This document shows positions 23,465-32,308 of a stretch of DNA of 64,000 nt, one piece after another. The position numbers were made by a program, and so were the translations under genes. How positions within the stretch are numbered: position 1 is the stretch's first letter; every line of letters begins with the position of its first letter. Below the pieces are notes generated by a model that was given only the letters and a program-made list of their open reading frames with translations, was not told the origin of the DNA and searched no databases. This DNA is from Ancylobacter novellus. GTDB lineage: Bacteria > Pseudomonadota > Alphaproteobacteria > Rhizobiales > Methylopilaceae. The stretch spans positions 124,001-188,000 of the forward strand of contig QFPN01000003.1 in assembly GCA_003241695.1 (NCBI GenBank), in the 5' to 3' direction.

Positions 23465-25627
23465 GTGCTCGTGTTCGGGTTCGAGGGCAAGAAGCGAGCC
23501 GAACTGAAGCGTCGGCTGCTCGCGATCGATTCCTGGCTGGACGACGCCGTGTGGTCGCTGCTGCCGGGCGCGACCCGCAAATGGGACTCCGTCTGCGCGG
23601 CGTTCGATTTCTTCCGCGTACGCGGCTGGCGGCGCTGGACGGCCGAACTTCTCGGCGAAGGCCTCACGCTCGGCGCGGCCGGCGCCGTGCTCATCGTCGC
23701 GCTCGCCATGCCCGCCTTCCGCGAGACCGGGGACGACTGGCTCACCCGCGGCGACATCTCGGTCAGCTTCCTCGATCGGCACGGCGTCGAGATCGGCAAG
23801 CGCGGCGTGATGCAGAACGACGGCATCCCGCTCGCCGAATATCCGCCGCATCTCATCATGGCGGCGCTCGCGACCGAGGACCGCCGCTTCTATCAGCATT
23901 TCGGCATCGACATCGCCGGCACGCTGCGCGCCGTGGTCCAGAACGCCCGCGCCAACGGCGTGCGCCAGGGCGGCTCGTCGATCACCCAGCAGCTCGCCAA
24001 GAACATCTTCCTGACCAACGAGCGCACAATCGAGCGCAAGGTCAAGGAGGCTTTCCTCGCGCTCTGGCTCGAGCACCACCTCACCAAGGACGAGATCCTC
24101 AAGCTCTATCTCGACCGCGCCTATATGGGCGGCGGCGCCTTCGGCGTGGACGCGGCGGCGAACTTCTATTTCGGCAAGTCCGCCCGCGAGGTGACGCTCG
24201 CCGAAAGCGCGATGCTGGCGGGCCTCTTCAAGGCCCCGACCAAGTTCGCCCCGCACGTCAACCTCGCGGCGGCGCGCGCCCGCGCCAACGTCGTGCTCGA
24301 CAACCTCGTCAATTCGGGCCTGATGACCGAGGGGCAGGTTCAGGTCGCCCGCTTCGACCCGGCGACCCCGAAACCGATCCAGCAGGCTTCGAGCCCGGAC
24401 TATTATCTCGACTGGGCCTTCATCCAGATCCAGCAGATGGCGCGGGAGGGAGCCTTCCGCGGCCAGCGGGTGCTGAAGGTCCGCACCGCGCTCGACCTCG
24501 CCCTGCAGCAGCACGCCGAAGCCTCGGTCGAGCAGATGCTGCGGCAGTATGGCGAGCAGTACGACGTCGGACAGGCCGCGGCGGTGATCATGGAGCCGGA
24601 CGGCGCGGTGCGCGCGATGGTCGGCGGGCGCGACTACGGCCAGAGCCAGTTCAACCGCGCCGCCGACGCCTACCGGCAGCCGGGTTCGTCCTTCAAGACG
24701 TACGTCTACGCCGCGGCCTTCGCGTCCGGGAAGTATCAGCCCGACACCGTGGTGTCGGACGCCGCGATCTGCGTCGGCAACTGGTGCCCGCGCAACTACG
24801 GCCGCAAGTTCGCCGGCCGGGTTCCGCTGGTCACGGCCTACGCCAAGTCGATCAACACCGTGCCGGTCCGGCTCGCGCTCGCGGTCGGCCAGAAGCAGGT
24901 CATCAACGTCGCCCACGCCATGGGGATCAAGTCGAAGCTCGACGTCGGCCGCGCCTTCGCGCTCGGCGTCGAGGAAATCTCCGTGCTCGAGCACACCACC
25001 GGCTACGCCACGATCGCGAACGGCGGCCGCCGCGCCGAGGCCTACGCCGCGATCGACGTAACCGACGCCAAGGGCGACCTGCTCTGGAAGCACGACCGCG
25101 ACGTCAAGCCCGCTCCGCAGGTCCTCGCGCCCTACGTCGTGGCGGACATGTCCAAGATCATGTTCGCGGTGACGGAGGCCGGGACCGGAGGCCGGGCGCG
25201 GCTCGAGGGCTATCAGGTCTGCGGCAAGACCGGCACCTCGCAGTCCTATCGCGACGGCTGGTTCGTGGGATTCACGGGCTCGCTCGTGGGCGGCGTCTGG
25301 TTCGGCAACGACGACTTCACCATGACCAAGGAAATGACCGGCGGCTCCCTGCCGGCCATGACCTGGAAGGAGATCATGCAGTTCGCCCATCAGGGGCTGC
25401 CGCCGAAGCCGATCTTCGGTCTGCCGCCGCCCCCGAACGCAGCGCCCGCCACCGCCCAGTCTCGGGCCGACGACGGAGCTGCGCTGCGCTCCCGCAACCT
25501 CAGCGCAGGCGCGGCGCGCGTGCTCGACGACATCGTCTCGGCTGTTTCCGCCGCCGACGCCCCGAAGCCGCAACGCGCGACCATGCTCGCGCCCGCCGAC
25601 CCGTCGCCTGCGACGGCGACGCGCTGA
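23465..25627 (+). CDS. Penicillin-binding protein 1A, bifunctional
   Basis: 720 residues from a GTG with AAGGAAGG upstream. It polymerises and cross-links peptidoglycan in the periplasm. One membrane helix at about 65-88 is followed by the GT51 glycosyltransferase domain (EDRRFYQHFGID near residue 138, GGSSITQQLAKN, KVKEAFLALWLE). The transpeptidase domain has SxxK in QPGSSFK (about 404), SIN in YAKSINTVP and KTGTS (about 588). The last 90 residues are Pro/Ala-rich. All catalytic motifs are intact. The two genes downstream follow closely and may share its transcript. Confidence 0.95.
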   Translation: MLVFGFEGKKRAELKRRLLAIDSWLDDAVWSLLPGATRKWDSVCAAFDFFRVRGWRRWTAELLGEGLTLGAAGAVLIVALAMPAFRETGDDWLTRGDISVSFLDRHGVEIGKRGVMQNDGIPLAEYPPHLIMAALATEDRRFYQHFGIDIAGTLRAVVQNARANGVRQGGSSITQQLAKNIFLTNERTIERKVKEAFLALWLEHHLTKDEILKLYLDRAYMGGGAFGVDAAANFYFGKSAREVTLAESAMLAGLFKAPTKFAPHVNLAAARARANVVLDNLVNSGLMTEGQVQVARFDPATPKPIQQASSPDYYLDWAFIQIQQMAREGAFRGQRVLKVRTALDLALQQHAEASVEQMLRQYGEQYDVGQAAAVIMEPDGAVRAMVGGRDYGQSQFNRAADAYRQPGSSFKTYVYAAAFASGKYQPDTVVSDAAICVGNWCPRNYGRKFAGRVPLVTAYAKSINTVPVRLALAVGQKQVINVAHAMGIKSKLDVGRAFALGVEEISVLEHTTGYATIANGGRRAEAYAAIDVTDAKGDLLWKHDRDVKPAPQVLAPYVVADMSKIMFAVTEAGTGGRARLEGYQVCGKTGTSQSYRDGWFVGFTGSLVGGVWFGNDDFTMTKEMTGGSLPAMTWKEIMQFAHQGLPPKPIFGLPPPPNAAPATAQSRADDGAALRSRNLSAGAARVLDDIVSAVSAADAPKPQRATMLAPADPSPATATR

Positions 25628-25640
25628 GGAGCGGCCGGCG

Positions 25641-26219
25641 ATGCGTCTCGCGCTCGGCGTCCTGACGGCCTTCGCGATCGCGGCAGGGCTTGGCCTCGGC
25701 GCGACCTGGTGGACGACCGCGAACGGCCTGCCGGCCGGCGGGCTCCGGATCGGCGTCTGGCGCGCGGACCCCGACGCGGGAACGCTCGCCGCCGACCCTT
25801 ACGAGATCGCCCAGGCGGTCCGCAGCGGCGAGGCGGCGCTGTCCTATGGCGACGGCCTCGCCTTCACGGCGCGGACCGACGACGACGGTCGCGCGCTCGA
25901 CGCGGCCTGCGACTACGAGCTGACCGGCGACCTGCCGGCCGCCCGGCTCTGGACCCTTTCCGCCTTCACGCCGGACGGCCGCCGCTTCTCGACCGGTTCC
26001 CGCAACGTCTCGCTGTCGAGCGCGACCGACGTCCGCATCGCGGGCCAGCCGCTGAAGATCGAGCTGTCGCGCCATGCGCGGCCCGGCGCCTGGGCGCCGC
26101 TCGAAGGCGACGGCGCCTTCGCGTTGCGCCTGTCGCTCTACGAGACCGTGATCGGCACGCCGCTCGAACGCGCCAACCCGACGAACCTGCTGTCGATCCG
26201 GAGGCTCGCATGTCTCTGA
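25641..26219 (+). CDS. DUF1214-type membrane-anchored protein
   Basis: 192 residues, starting 14 bases after PBP1A with GGAG upstream. One N-terminal membrane helix (LALGVLTAFAIAAGLGLGATWW), then a periplasmic domain with the DUF1214 features: DGLAFTARTDDDGRALDAACDYELTGDLPAARLWTLSAFTPDGR, and a C-terminal RLSLYETVIG segment. The family usually sits next to a DUF1254 protein, as here. Function unknown. The operon with PBP1A suggests an envelope role, which is inferred from position only. Confidence 0.8.
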   Translation: MRLALGVLTAFAIAAGLGLGATWWTTANGLPAGGLRIGVWRADPDAGTLAADPYEIAQAVRSGEAALSYGDGLAFTARTDDDGRALDAACDYELTGDLPAARLWTLSAFTPDGRRFSTGSRNVSLSSATDVRIAGQPLKIELSRHARPGAWAPLEGDGAFALRLSLYETVIGTPLERANPTNLLSIRRLACL

Positions 26220-26809
26220 CGCGCGTCGCCTACGTGCTGGCGGTGGGGCTCGTGCTTGCGGGGCTCGTCCATATCGGCTCGCTGCTCGGCGTGCCGCGTT
26301 TCGCGACCCAGGGGCCGTTCGAGCGGCTCGCGGAGCTCGGCCCCGAATGGCGCTTCATCGCGCTCGCCGACGAGGGCGATGCCGCGAACCTTCTGCCGTT
26401 CCGCGACCCCGCCTTCGTCACCGCGGCCTGCCGCTACGACCTGACTGACGGCCCGATCGCGGTCGAGGCCGTGCTGCCTTCCACCTACGGCGCGATCTCG
26501 GTCCACAACCGGACCGGCCAGCCCTTCTACGCTCTGACCGATCGCGCCGCCGCGGACGGCCGGGTCAGGCTCACGATCCTCGCGCAGGACGACGTCGCCG
26601 CGGCCGAGCAGGAGGACCTCGCGGAAGAACGGCCGAAGATCAGGATCGCCTCGCCCACTATGACGGGCTTCGTGCTGGTGCGGCTGTTCGTGGCGGGCGA
26701 GAGCGCAAGGCCGGCGATGCGCGACCTCGCCGCCGCGGCGACCTGCGCGAAGACGACGGCCTCGCCGCCGCCCTCCTCCGAGGCCGATCCGGCTCCCGTC
26801 AGCCCTTGA
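26210..26809 (+). CDS. DUF1254-like membrane-anchored protein
   Basis: 199 residues; the ATG at 26210 has a perfect GGAGG site and overlaps the previous gene by 10 bases. One N-terminal helix (VAYVLAVGLVLAGLVHIGSLLGVP), then FERLAELGPEWRFIALAD...PFRDPAFVTAACRYDLTDGPIAVEAVLPSTYGAISVHNRTGQPFYALTDRAA, which is the short DUF1254 form paired with DUF1214 in Rhizobiales. It ends in a Pro/Ser-rich tail. Its last 11 bases overlap the converging lipoprotein gene. Function unknown. Confidence 0.75.
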   Translation: MSLTRVAYVLAVGLVLAGLVHIGSLLGVPRFATQGPFERLAELGPEWRFIALADEGDAANLLPFRDPAFVTAACRYDLTDGPIAVEAVLPSTYGAISVHNRTGQPFYALTDRAAADGRVRLTILAQDDVAAAEQEDLAEERPKIRIASPTMTGFVLVRLFVAGESARPAMRDLAAAATCAKTTASPPPSSEADPAPVSP

Positions 26810-27524
26810 AGACGCCGTGGCCCGGACCGAGCGGCCGAAGGCTTCCGAGCACCGCCGCGAAGGCGTCGATCGCGGCCGCAGCCTCCCCGGAACGACGGTC
26901 CGGGGTCTCGATCATCAGCCGGTCGAGCGCGTAGCGGTAGGCGTCGAGCCGCTCCTCGAAGCTTTCCTGCGCCCAGGCGATCATCATCCCGTTCTCCTCG
27001 ACCCGCGCGAGCGCGTTCTCGCGCTCGGACGGCGTGACCTCGGGAATGTCGGCGAGCGCGCGCCGCCGCGCCCGGTCGTCGCGGTCGACGCGGGCGGCGG
27101 CCGCGAAGAAGGGCTCGATCCGCCCGGTGTCGGTCTCGACGTCGTCGATCAGCTTCTCGTAGCGCGAGCGCGAGGAGCGAAAATCGGTCGCGACCAGCGT
27201 GCGGACATAGGACCGCCGGTCGAGCCGGGCGCGGTTCGCAGGCAGGATGCGGGTCCGCCGCAACTCCGTAAGCAGGCGGTCGCGGGTCTGGCCCTCGAGC
27301 GGCGGCATGACGATCCCCCAGCCGAGATCGCGCATGTCGCGTTCGTTGTCGGTGAGGCGGTAGCCAGAGACGGGCTCATGGCGCGCATAAGCGAGCGTCG
27401 AGCCCACGGCGGGATAGACGGCGTCGTTCAGAACGTTCGGCTTCGGCCGGCCGAAGTCGCCCGTCTCGGCGCATCCCCCGAGCAGGAGCGCCGAGAGAAC
27501 GCAGGCTCCGGCGCGGAGCCTCAC
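26799..27524 (-). CDS. Lipoprotein of unknown function
   Basis: 241 residues from a GTG that overlaps the stop of the upstream small gene (GTGA). The N-terminus is a lipoprotein signal with lipobox LLGGC (VRLRAGACVLSALLLGGCAETG). The mature part is helical and charged: YRLTDNERDMRDLGWGIVMPP, RLDRRSYVRTLVATDFRSSRSRYEKLIDDVETDTGRIEPFFAAAARV and WAQESFEERLDAYRYALDRLMIETPD. This pattern occurs in conserved Rhizobiales lipoproteins without known function. It should sit in the periplasm or outer membrane and is translationally coupled to the small gene before it. Confidence 0.75.
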   Translation of the reverse strand: MRLRAGACVLSALLLGGCAETGDFGRPKPNVLNDAVYPAVGSTLAYARHEPVSGYRLTDNERDMRDLGWGIVMPPLEGQTRDRLLTELRRTRILPANRARLDRRSYVRTLVATDFRSSRSRYEKLIDDVETDTGRIEPFFAAAARVDRDDRARRRALADIPEVTPSERENALARVEENGMMIAWAQESFEERLDAYRYALDRLMIETPDRRSGEAAAAIDAFAAVLGSLRPLGPGHGVFKG

Positions 27525-27715
27525 GAGACGGAGTGGGCGCCGTCCGGCCTCGCCTCGGCCGATCGACGGTCGCGGCCGGCGTGGTCGGCGTCGCGTTCGT
27601 AACGGACGCCGGTGAACAGCAGGATGTCGGCGGGTTTCGCCGGCGCGGCGCGTTTGGCCGCGGGGCGGGCGGACGCACGCCGCGGCGTGGTCTCGAAGGC
27701 GAGCACGAGGCCCAT
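27521..27715 (-). CDS. Small conserved hypothetical protein
   Basis: 64 residues (MGLVLAFETTPRRASARPAAKRAAPAKPADILLFTGVRYERD...). The C-terminal core ADILLFTGVRYERD recurs in small Rhizobiales proteins as far as I recall; the rest is basic and Ala/Pro-rich. A GGAGGAT ribosome site precedes the ATG. It is coupled to the lipoprotein gene by a GTGA overlap. No membrane segment or known motif. Function unknown. Confidence 0.6.
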   Translation of the reverse strand: MGLVLAFETTPRRASARPAAKRAAPAKPADILLFTGVRYERDADHAGRDRRSAEARPDGAHSVS

Positions 27716-27892
27716 CGGATCCTCCCCGGAGGGGTTGGAGTGCGGTCGGCCCGGCGGAGAGCCCGGCAGCGGGCCTTGTCTGCCTCAAATTGAGCGTCCC
27801 AATTGGTTAACGAGCCGTAACCGTCGTTTCGCGCCGCAGATCGCTGTTGCGCGCCGGCCACAGCGGCGGCAAAGAGACGCGCGGCGGGCGAA

Positions 27893-27907
27893 TTAACCTC
27901 CTGCTAA
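27893..27907 (+). promoter_or_regulatory. CtrA-like box TTAA-N7-CTAA
   Basis: TTAA (27893-27896), 7 bases, CTAA (27904-27907), one mismatch from the CtrA consensus, 73 bases before the DUF2336 gene. A weaker TTAA-N7-TAAC lies at 27807-27821 in the same gap. Confidence 0.4.
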
Positions 27908-27979
27908 CCATGCGACTCTAACATCTTCTAGGCGTTGAGTGGCTCCACGGGGCCTCGCCGGCCCTTCCGACGGACGTCC

Positions 27980-29104
27980 ATGAACGAAGACATCCTGCCT
28001 CTCGAAACGCTCGAGCGCCTGTCGCGGCAGGACGGCCTCGACACGCGCCCGATCCTGCTGCGGGTTTTGACGGATCTTTTCGTCCAGAAACCCGACCGAT
28101 CCTCGGAGGAAGTCGCGCGTTACGAGGAGCTCGCGAGCCGGCTGCTCGAGGTCGTCGGGCTCGACGCCCGGGCCGCGGTCGCCCGCAAGCTCGCCGACGA
28201 TCCCGGCGCGCCTGCCTCCCTGATCGAGCGGCTGATCGCCGACGACGTCGCCGCCGCGGCTCCGATCCTCGCTCGCTTTCCGGACGTTCCGCGCGCCAGG
28301 CTGATCACGCTCGCCCGCGAAGGCGGCCCGGTCGAGGCGAGCGCCATCGCCTCCCGCACCGACATCGACTCGGAACTCGTCCGCATCCTCGTCCGCCACC
28401 CCGACGATTTGGCGCTCGAGTCGCTGGTCGCGAACCAGGCCGCCAGGCTCGCCGACGGCCCGCTCGCCGCTCTGGTCGAGCGCGCCGCCACGTCGCCGGG
28501 GCTCGCGACGGCTTTGTTGCGTCGGACCGATCTCGACGCCGCCGCCCTCGCCCCGCTCTATCTCCATGCCGACCCGACACGCAGAGCCGAGATCCGCGAG
28601 GCGCTCGCGAGCCGCTCCGCCCGTTCGGTTTTCTCCCAACGTCCGGCGCGGGGCGCAGAGCTCTTAGCGGCCGCGATCGAGGCCGCCATGAAGACCGAAG
28701 GCTCCGGCGAATCGATCGCTGCGGCGCTCGGAGAGGCGTTGTCGCTTCGCCCGGACGAAGCCGCTCGGCTCGCGACCGAGCCGAGCGGAGAGCCCTTCGT
28801 GCTGATGCTGCGCGCCGCGGGCGCCGAGCCCGATCTCGCGACACGCGCGCTGCTGCTCGCCCAGCCCGACATCGCGGTCTCGGTGCATCGCGTCTTCGCT
28901 CTCGTCGACATCGCCGAAACGACCTCGCGGGCCGTGGCGGGGGAAATCATCGCGGCCCTTACGGGCAGGAGCGACCGAGCCTTCGCCGCGCGCCACGAGC
29001 CGCTGTTCGAGCCTCAGGGCGTCATGGAGCGCGCCGGCGCCGCCCGTCCGGCGCGGCGCCCCACCCGCCGGGCCGGCGAGTTCCGCGTGCGCGGCGGCGG
29101 CTGA
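27980..29104 (+). CDS. DUF2336 family protein
   Basis: 374 residues from MNEDILPLETLERL; the longer upstream start is Pro/Arg-rich and unlike the family. The protein is almost wholly alpha-helical, made of HEAT-like helix pairs (VARKLADDPGAPASLIERLIADDVAAAAPIL, LVRILVRHPDDLALESLVANQAA, DPTRRAEIREALASRSAR, ARALLLAQPDIAVSVHRVFALVDIAE). The start LLRVLTDLFVQKPDRSSEEVARYEELASRLLEVVG is diagnostic. Cytoplasmic, function unknown; the family is confined mainly to alphaproteobacteria. A CtrA-like box upstream hints at cell-cycle control. The tail is basic (RRPTRRAGEFRVRGGG). Confidence 0.88.
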   Translation: MNEDILPLETLERLSRQDGLDTRPILLRVLTDLFVQKPDRSSEEVARYEELASRLLEVVGLDARAAVARKLADDPGAPASLIERLIADDVAAAAPILARFPDVPRARLITLAREGGPVEASAIASRTDIDSELVRILVRHPDDLALESLVANQAARLADGPLAALVERAATSPGLATALLRRTDLDAAALAPLYLHADPTRRAEIREALASRSARSVFSQRPARGAELLAAAIEAAMKTEGSGESIAAALGEALSLRPDEAARLATEPSGEPFVLMLRAAGAEPDLATRALLLAQPDIAVSVHRVFALVDIAETTSRAVAGEIIAALTGRSDRAFAARHEPLFEPQGVMERAGAARPARRPTRRAGEFRVRGGG

Positions 29105-29113
29105 AGCCACGCC

Positions 29114-29449
29114 TCACGTTTCTTCGAGATGCGGCCGGCCTTGCCGGTCCTCCACGACGACGATCCAAAGATCCGGATCGAAACGCCGTTCGCGCGCGAG
29201 TCGCTCTTCGACCGCGAGCCCGTCGAGCCCTTCGGCCACGCGTTCGAAGCTGCGGCCACGGACCTCGGCGGCTTCGGCCTGGGGCGCGGGGCCATAGAGG
29301 TCGTTGGCGCCATCCAGCCGGTCGACCACGATGAAGATCGCGCCCGCCTCCGCCGCGCCGCGCCGCCGCACCAGCGCATAGGCGCCGGCGAGCCCGCAGC
29401 GGCGCACATAGGCCGAGACCCAGAAATCGGACGTCAGGCGAGCGCTCAT
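29114..29449 (-). CDS. DUF1491 family protein
   Basis: 111 residues: MSARLTSDFWVSAYVRRCGLAGAYALVRRRGAAEAGAIFIVVDRLDGANDLYGPAP..., ending FDPDLWIVVVEDRQGRPHLEE. These segments (SDFWVSAYVRRC, AGAIFIVVDRLDG, DLWIVEVED) define the family. Cytoplasmic, function unknown, found in alphaproteobacteria. It follows the peptidoglycan-binding gene by 20 bases on the same strand and probably belongs to the same operon with the histidine kinase. It converges with the DUF2336 gene with a 9-base gap. Confidence 0.9.
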   Translation of the reverse strand: MSARLTSDFWVSAYVRRCGLAGAYALVRRRGAAEAGAIFIVVDRLDGANDLYGPAPQAEAAEVRGRSFERVAEGLDGLAVEERLARERRFDPDLWIVVVEDRQGRPHLEET

Positions 29450-29469
29450 GGAGAGGCCTTATACAGGCC

Positions 29470-30198
29470 TCAGTGCAGCGGCGCGCCCGTCAGTTGCTGG
29501 AGCGCGCGCGCGACCTGCGGCGAAAGCTCGCCCGTTTCCGGCATGCCGCGGTCCCTCTCGAAACTCTTGATCGCGTTGCGGGTCTCCGTCCCCATCTTGC
29601 CGTCGATCGACACCGGCCCGTATCCGATCCTGGCGAGCGCCTTCTGCGCGGCCATGAGCTTCGGATTGGAGGCCGTCGAGCCGGTGACGGCCGGCTGCTG
29701 GACGGGCGCGGGCGCGGAACGCGCCGGAGTGGAGGTCTTGGCGTCAACCTTGCGCATCGGCGCGGTCAGCAACGCCGCAAGCACCTTCTCGCTCGCCTCG
29801 CCCGTCGGCGCGAGGCCCTGCGCCTGCTCGAAGCCCCTGATCGCGGCCGCGGTCTCCGGACCCATCACGCCGTCGACCACTCCCGAATAACGGTCGCGTT
29901 CGGCGAGCGCGGTCTGGACCTGGACCACGAGCTCTTCGCGCTTCGGCGTCTCTACGCCGGCGTCTGCCTCTGGGGCAGCGGTCGTCGCGGACGCCGACGT
30001 CGCCTTGGCCGGTCCAACCACGGGCGCCCTGCCCTTCTGCAGCGCCAGCGCGTTCACGAAAATCATGACGACGCAGGCCGCCGCGAGCACGCAGGCGAGC
30101 GTGTCGACAGGCCGCCGCATGGCGACCCCGAGCGCGGCCGCGCCGAAGCCGGTCGGCTCGTCTTCGACTTCGAAATGGCGCGGAGCGGGCCTAGGCAC
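29470..30198 (-). CDS. Membrane-anchored protein with two peptidoglycan-binding domains
   Basis: 242 residues. One membrane helix at about 32-52 (TLACVLAAACVVMIFVNALAL) leaves a long periplasmic part. Two PG_binding_1 repeats follow: LVVQVQTALAERDRYSGVVDGVMGPETAAAIRGFEQAQGL (about 90-130) and LMAAQKALARIGYGPVSIDGKMGTETRNAIKSFERDRGM (about 185-225), joined by a Pro/Ala linker. It should anchor to the cell wall. The start overlaps the end of the histidine kinase gene by 8 bases, so the two are coupled, which links the kinase to envelope state. Confidence 0.9.
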   Translation of the reverse strand: MPRPAPRHFEVEDEPTGFGAAALGVAMRRPVDTLACVLAAACVVMIFVNALALQKGRAPVVGPAKATSASATTAAPEADAGVETPKREELVVQVQTALAERDRYSGVVDGVMGPETAAAIRGFEQAQGLAPTGEASEKVLAALLTAPMRKVDAKTSTPARSAPAPVQQPAVTGSTASNPKLMAAQKALARIGYGPVSIDGKMGTETRNAIKSFERDRGMPETGELSPQVARALQQLTGAPLH

Positions 30199-32044
30199 GA
30201 CGTTTCACCTTCTCGATGCACGCTTCGATCGGATCATGGCGGCCATCGGCGGCCGCGGACGGCAGAAAAACGGTGACGGCGGTGCCGCGGCCGATGGCGC
30301 TTTCGACCGAAAACTCGCCGCCGTGGAGCGCGACGAGGCCACGCACCACCGAGAGGCCGAGGCCAGCGCCCTCCTGCGGACGGCCGGCGTCCGCCTGGAA
30401 GAATGCTTCGCCGAGACGGGCGACGTGTTCGGGCGCGATGCCGACGCCCGTGTCGCGCACCACGAGCGCGACGCCGCCGCGGCTCGGCGCGAGCGAGACG
30501 CGCACCTCGCCGCCGCGCGGCGTGAACTTGAGCGCGTTCGCCACCAGATTGATGAGCATCTGCGTGACGGCGCGGGGATCCGCCTCGATCTCAGCCGTCG
30601 CCGGATCGATCTCGGCTCGGAGCGAAACCCCGGCGGTCTCGGCCTTGAGCTCCATCAGCCGCAGGCAGTGCTCGACCAACGGCGCGGGCGCGCAGGGCCG
30701 CGGAACGATCGAAAAGGCGCCGCTCTCGATGCGGGTCATATCGAGGATCGAGTTCACGACCTCGAGCAGGTGCGCGCCAGAGCGATGGATCAGCGCGGCG
30801 TAGTCGGCGCGGCGCTCGGGGGTGAGCCGGCAGAGCGTCTCGTCGGACAGGATTTCGGAGAAGCCGATGATCGCGTTGAGCGGCGTGCGGAGCTCGTGGC
30901 TCATGTGCGCGAGGAACCGCGTCTTGGCGAGGCTCGCGCGTTCCGCCTCCTCGCGCGCGACGACGAGCGCCTCCTCGTGAGCCTTCGCGGCCGCGAGACA
31001 GCGATAGGTCGCCACCACGGGGGCGGCGGCGAGCGACGCCGCGTTCGCCTCATGAGGAAGCGCTCGGCGGGCGCGCATCTCGAACCAGCCGAAATCGGGC
31101 GCGGCGCCGCGCTCCTCGCGGCGCAGCCGGATTTCGGCGCGCGGCGCGGCGCCCTCCGCCGCCATCGCGAGCGCCCGCAGGAAAGCCGGCCGGTCGGCGA
31201 CGTGGACGCGCGCGAACAGGCCCTGGTCCATGAGTTCGCGCGGAGCCGAGCGCAGGAGCCTCCGCGCCGCAGCCGAGGCGAAGGTCGCCGAGCCGTTCGG
31301 CGCATGGCGCGTGACGAGGTCGTCGAGCGCGGAGGCGAAGCGCTCGAACCTCTCGTCGGTGGGCGCCTCCGCACGTTCCGACGTTTGCCGGAGAGCGACT
31401 GCGCGGAGCGCGAGCGCGACCGCATAGGCCCCGAACGCGCCTGCGCCGACCGTGGCGAGCGCGGCGTCGAAGATGGGCGCAGCGAAACCGAGAAACGGGA
31501 AGGCCGCGAGCCCCACGACCGCGACCCCGGCCGCAGCGAGCGCGACGACGACCCCCTTGCGCGCGCCGGCGAGGGCCGCGTCGATCGCCGGCAAAGCGAG
31601 CAGGCCCACGGCCGGCGAGGCGATCCCTCCCGTCGCGAGGCCGAGCGCCGCGGCGAGGCCGACGAAGGCGACGGCCGCGATAGAGACGGCGCGGTCCAGG
31701 GCTCCGCTGCGCGAGAGGTCGAGAGCGGCGGCGATCGGCAGGATCGCCCAGGCGATGGCGGCGAGGCCTGCGAAAGACGACGCGGGCGCGAAGACGAGCA
31801 GCGCCGGCAGCGCCGCGATCGGCAACGCTCCGGCCAGCAGATGGGTCAGCGCGAAGCCGCGATGACGCTCGGCGGTCGCCGGATCGGCGGCCGCGACGTC
31901 GTGGAGCCGATCCGCGACATGCTCCGAGAGCGCCCTGAAAGCTGCGGTCTGAAGCAACGCGCCACACTCCGCCGCCGGTCTTAGAAAGCCGGCGGAACAG
32001 GCCGCCGCGCGTCGGCGCCGGCCTTCCATCCACAGGCAGGACAC
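30191..32044 (-). CDS. Membrane sensor histidine kinase (DivJ-like)
   Basis: 617 residues from a GTG; an ATG at 32029 is an alternative start. About six membrane helices occupy residues 65-215. A PAS-like stretch follows (about 240-345), then the HisKA domain with FLAHMSHELRTPLNAIIGFSEIL (phospho-His near 384). The ATPase domain has MLINLVANALKFTPRGG (N box), DTGVGIAPEH (G1) and GAGLGLSVVRG (G2). All catalytic motifs are intact. Multi-helix topology and the H-box resemble DivJ/PleC kinases of the CtrA pathway; this is inference. No response regulator is adjacent. A CtrA-like box lies just upstream. Confidence 0.9.
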   Translation of the reverse strand: MSCLWMEGRRRRAAACSAGFLRPAAECGALLQTAAFRALSEHVADRLHDVAAADPATAERHRGFALTHLLAGALPIAALPALLVFAPASSFAGLAAIAWAILPIAAALDLSRSGALDRAVSIAAVAFVGLAAALGLATGGIASPAVGLLALPAIDAALAGARKGVVVALAAAGVAVVGLAAFPFLGFAAPIFDAALATVGAGAFGAYAVALALRAVALRQTSERAEAPTDERFERFASALDDLVTRHAPNGSATFASAAARRLLRSAPRELMDQGLFARVHVADRPAFLRALAMAAEGAAPRAEIRLRREERGAAPDFGWFEMRARRALPHEANAASLAAAPVVATYRCLAAAKAHEEALVVAREEAERASLAKTRFLAHMSHELRTPLNAIIGFSEILSDETLCRLTPERRADYAALIHRSGAHLLEVVNSILDMTRIESGAFSIVPRPCAPAPLVEHCLRLMELKAETAGVSLRAEIDPATAEIEADPRAVTQMLINLVANALKFTPRGGEVRVSLAPSRGGVALVVRDTGVGIAPEHVARLGEAFFQADAGRPQEGAGLGLSVVRGLVALHGGEFSVESAIGRGTAVTVFLPSAAADGRHDPIEACIEKVKRRA

Positions 32045-32057
32045 TGACGCCTTCGGC

Positions 32058-32072
32058 TTAAGCGAACGCTAA
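32058..32072. promoter_or_regulatory. CtrA-like box TTAA-N7-CTAA
   Basis: TTAA (32058-32061), 7 bases, CTAA (32069-32072), one mismatch from consensus, 14 bases upstream of the GTG start of the histidine kinase. Its closeness to the start would fit repression or a very short leader. Confidence 0.4.
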
Positions 32073-32308
32073 AATGCGATGGAATTCGCGTGATCGCCGC
32101 CGCGTCTTCCGCCGTCACGCGCCCTTCAGCCCAAGACTTTCAAAATCCTTTCCAAAGTCTTTCGGATTTCTGAACACGATCACGACAAATGCGATCCATG
32201 CGTTGAAACCGAATTCAGGCGCGCCTGCTAGCGTGATCTCGACAGGGACGAAGAGCGCCGCGTCAGAAGAGCGCCGTCGTCCGAGAGTGGCGAGGCTGGA
32301 CTTTCAAG

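Noticed and set aside
23345..25573. 742-aa open frame antisense to PBP1A
   Set aside because: High-G+C shadow of a well-supported gene; composition is Arg/Gly/Val-rich with no motif.
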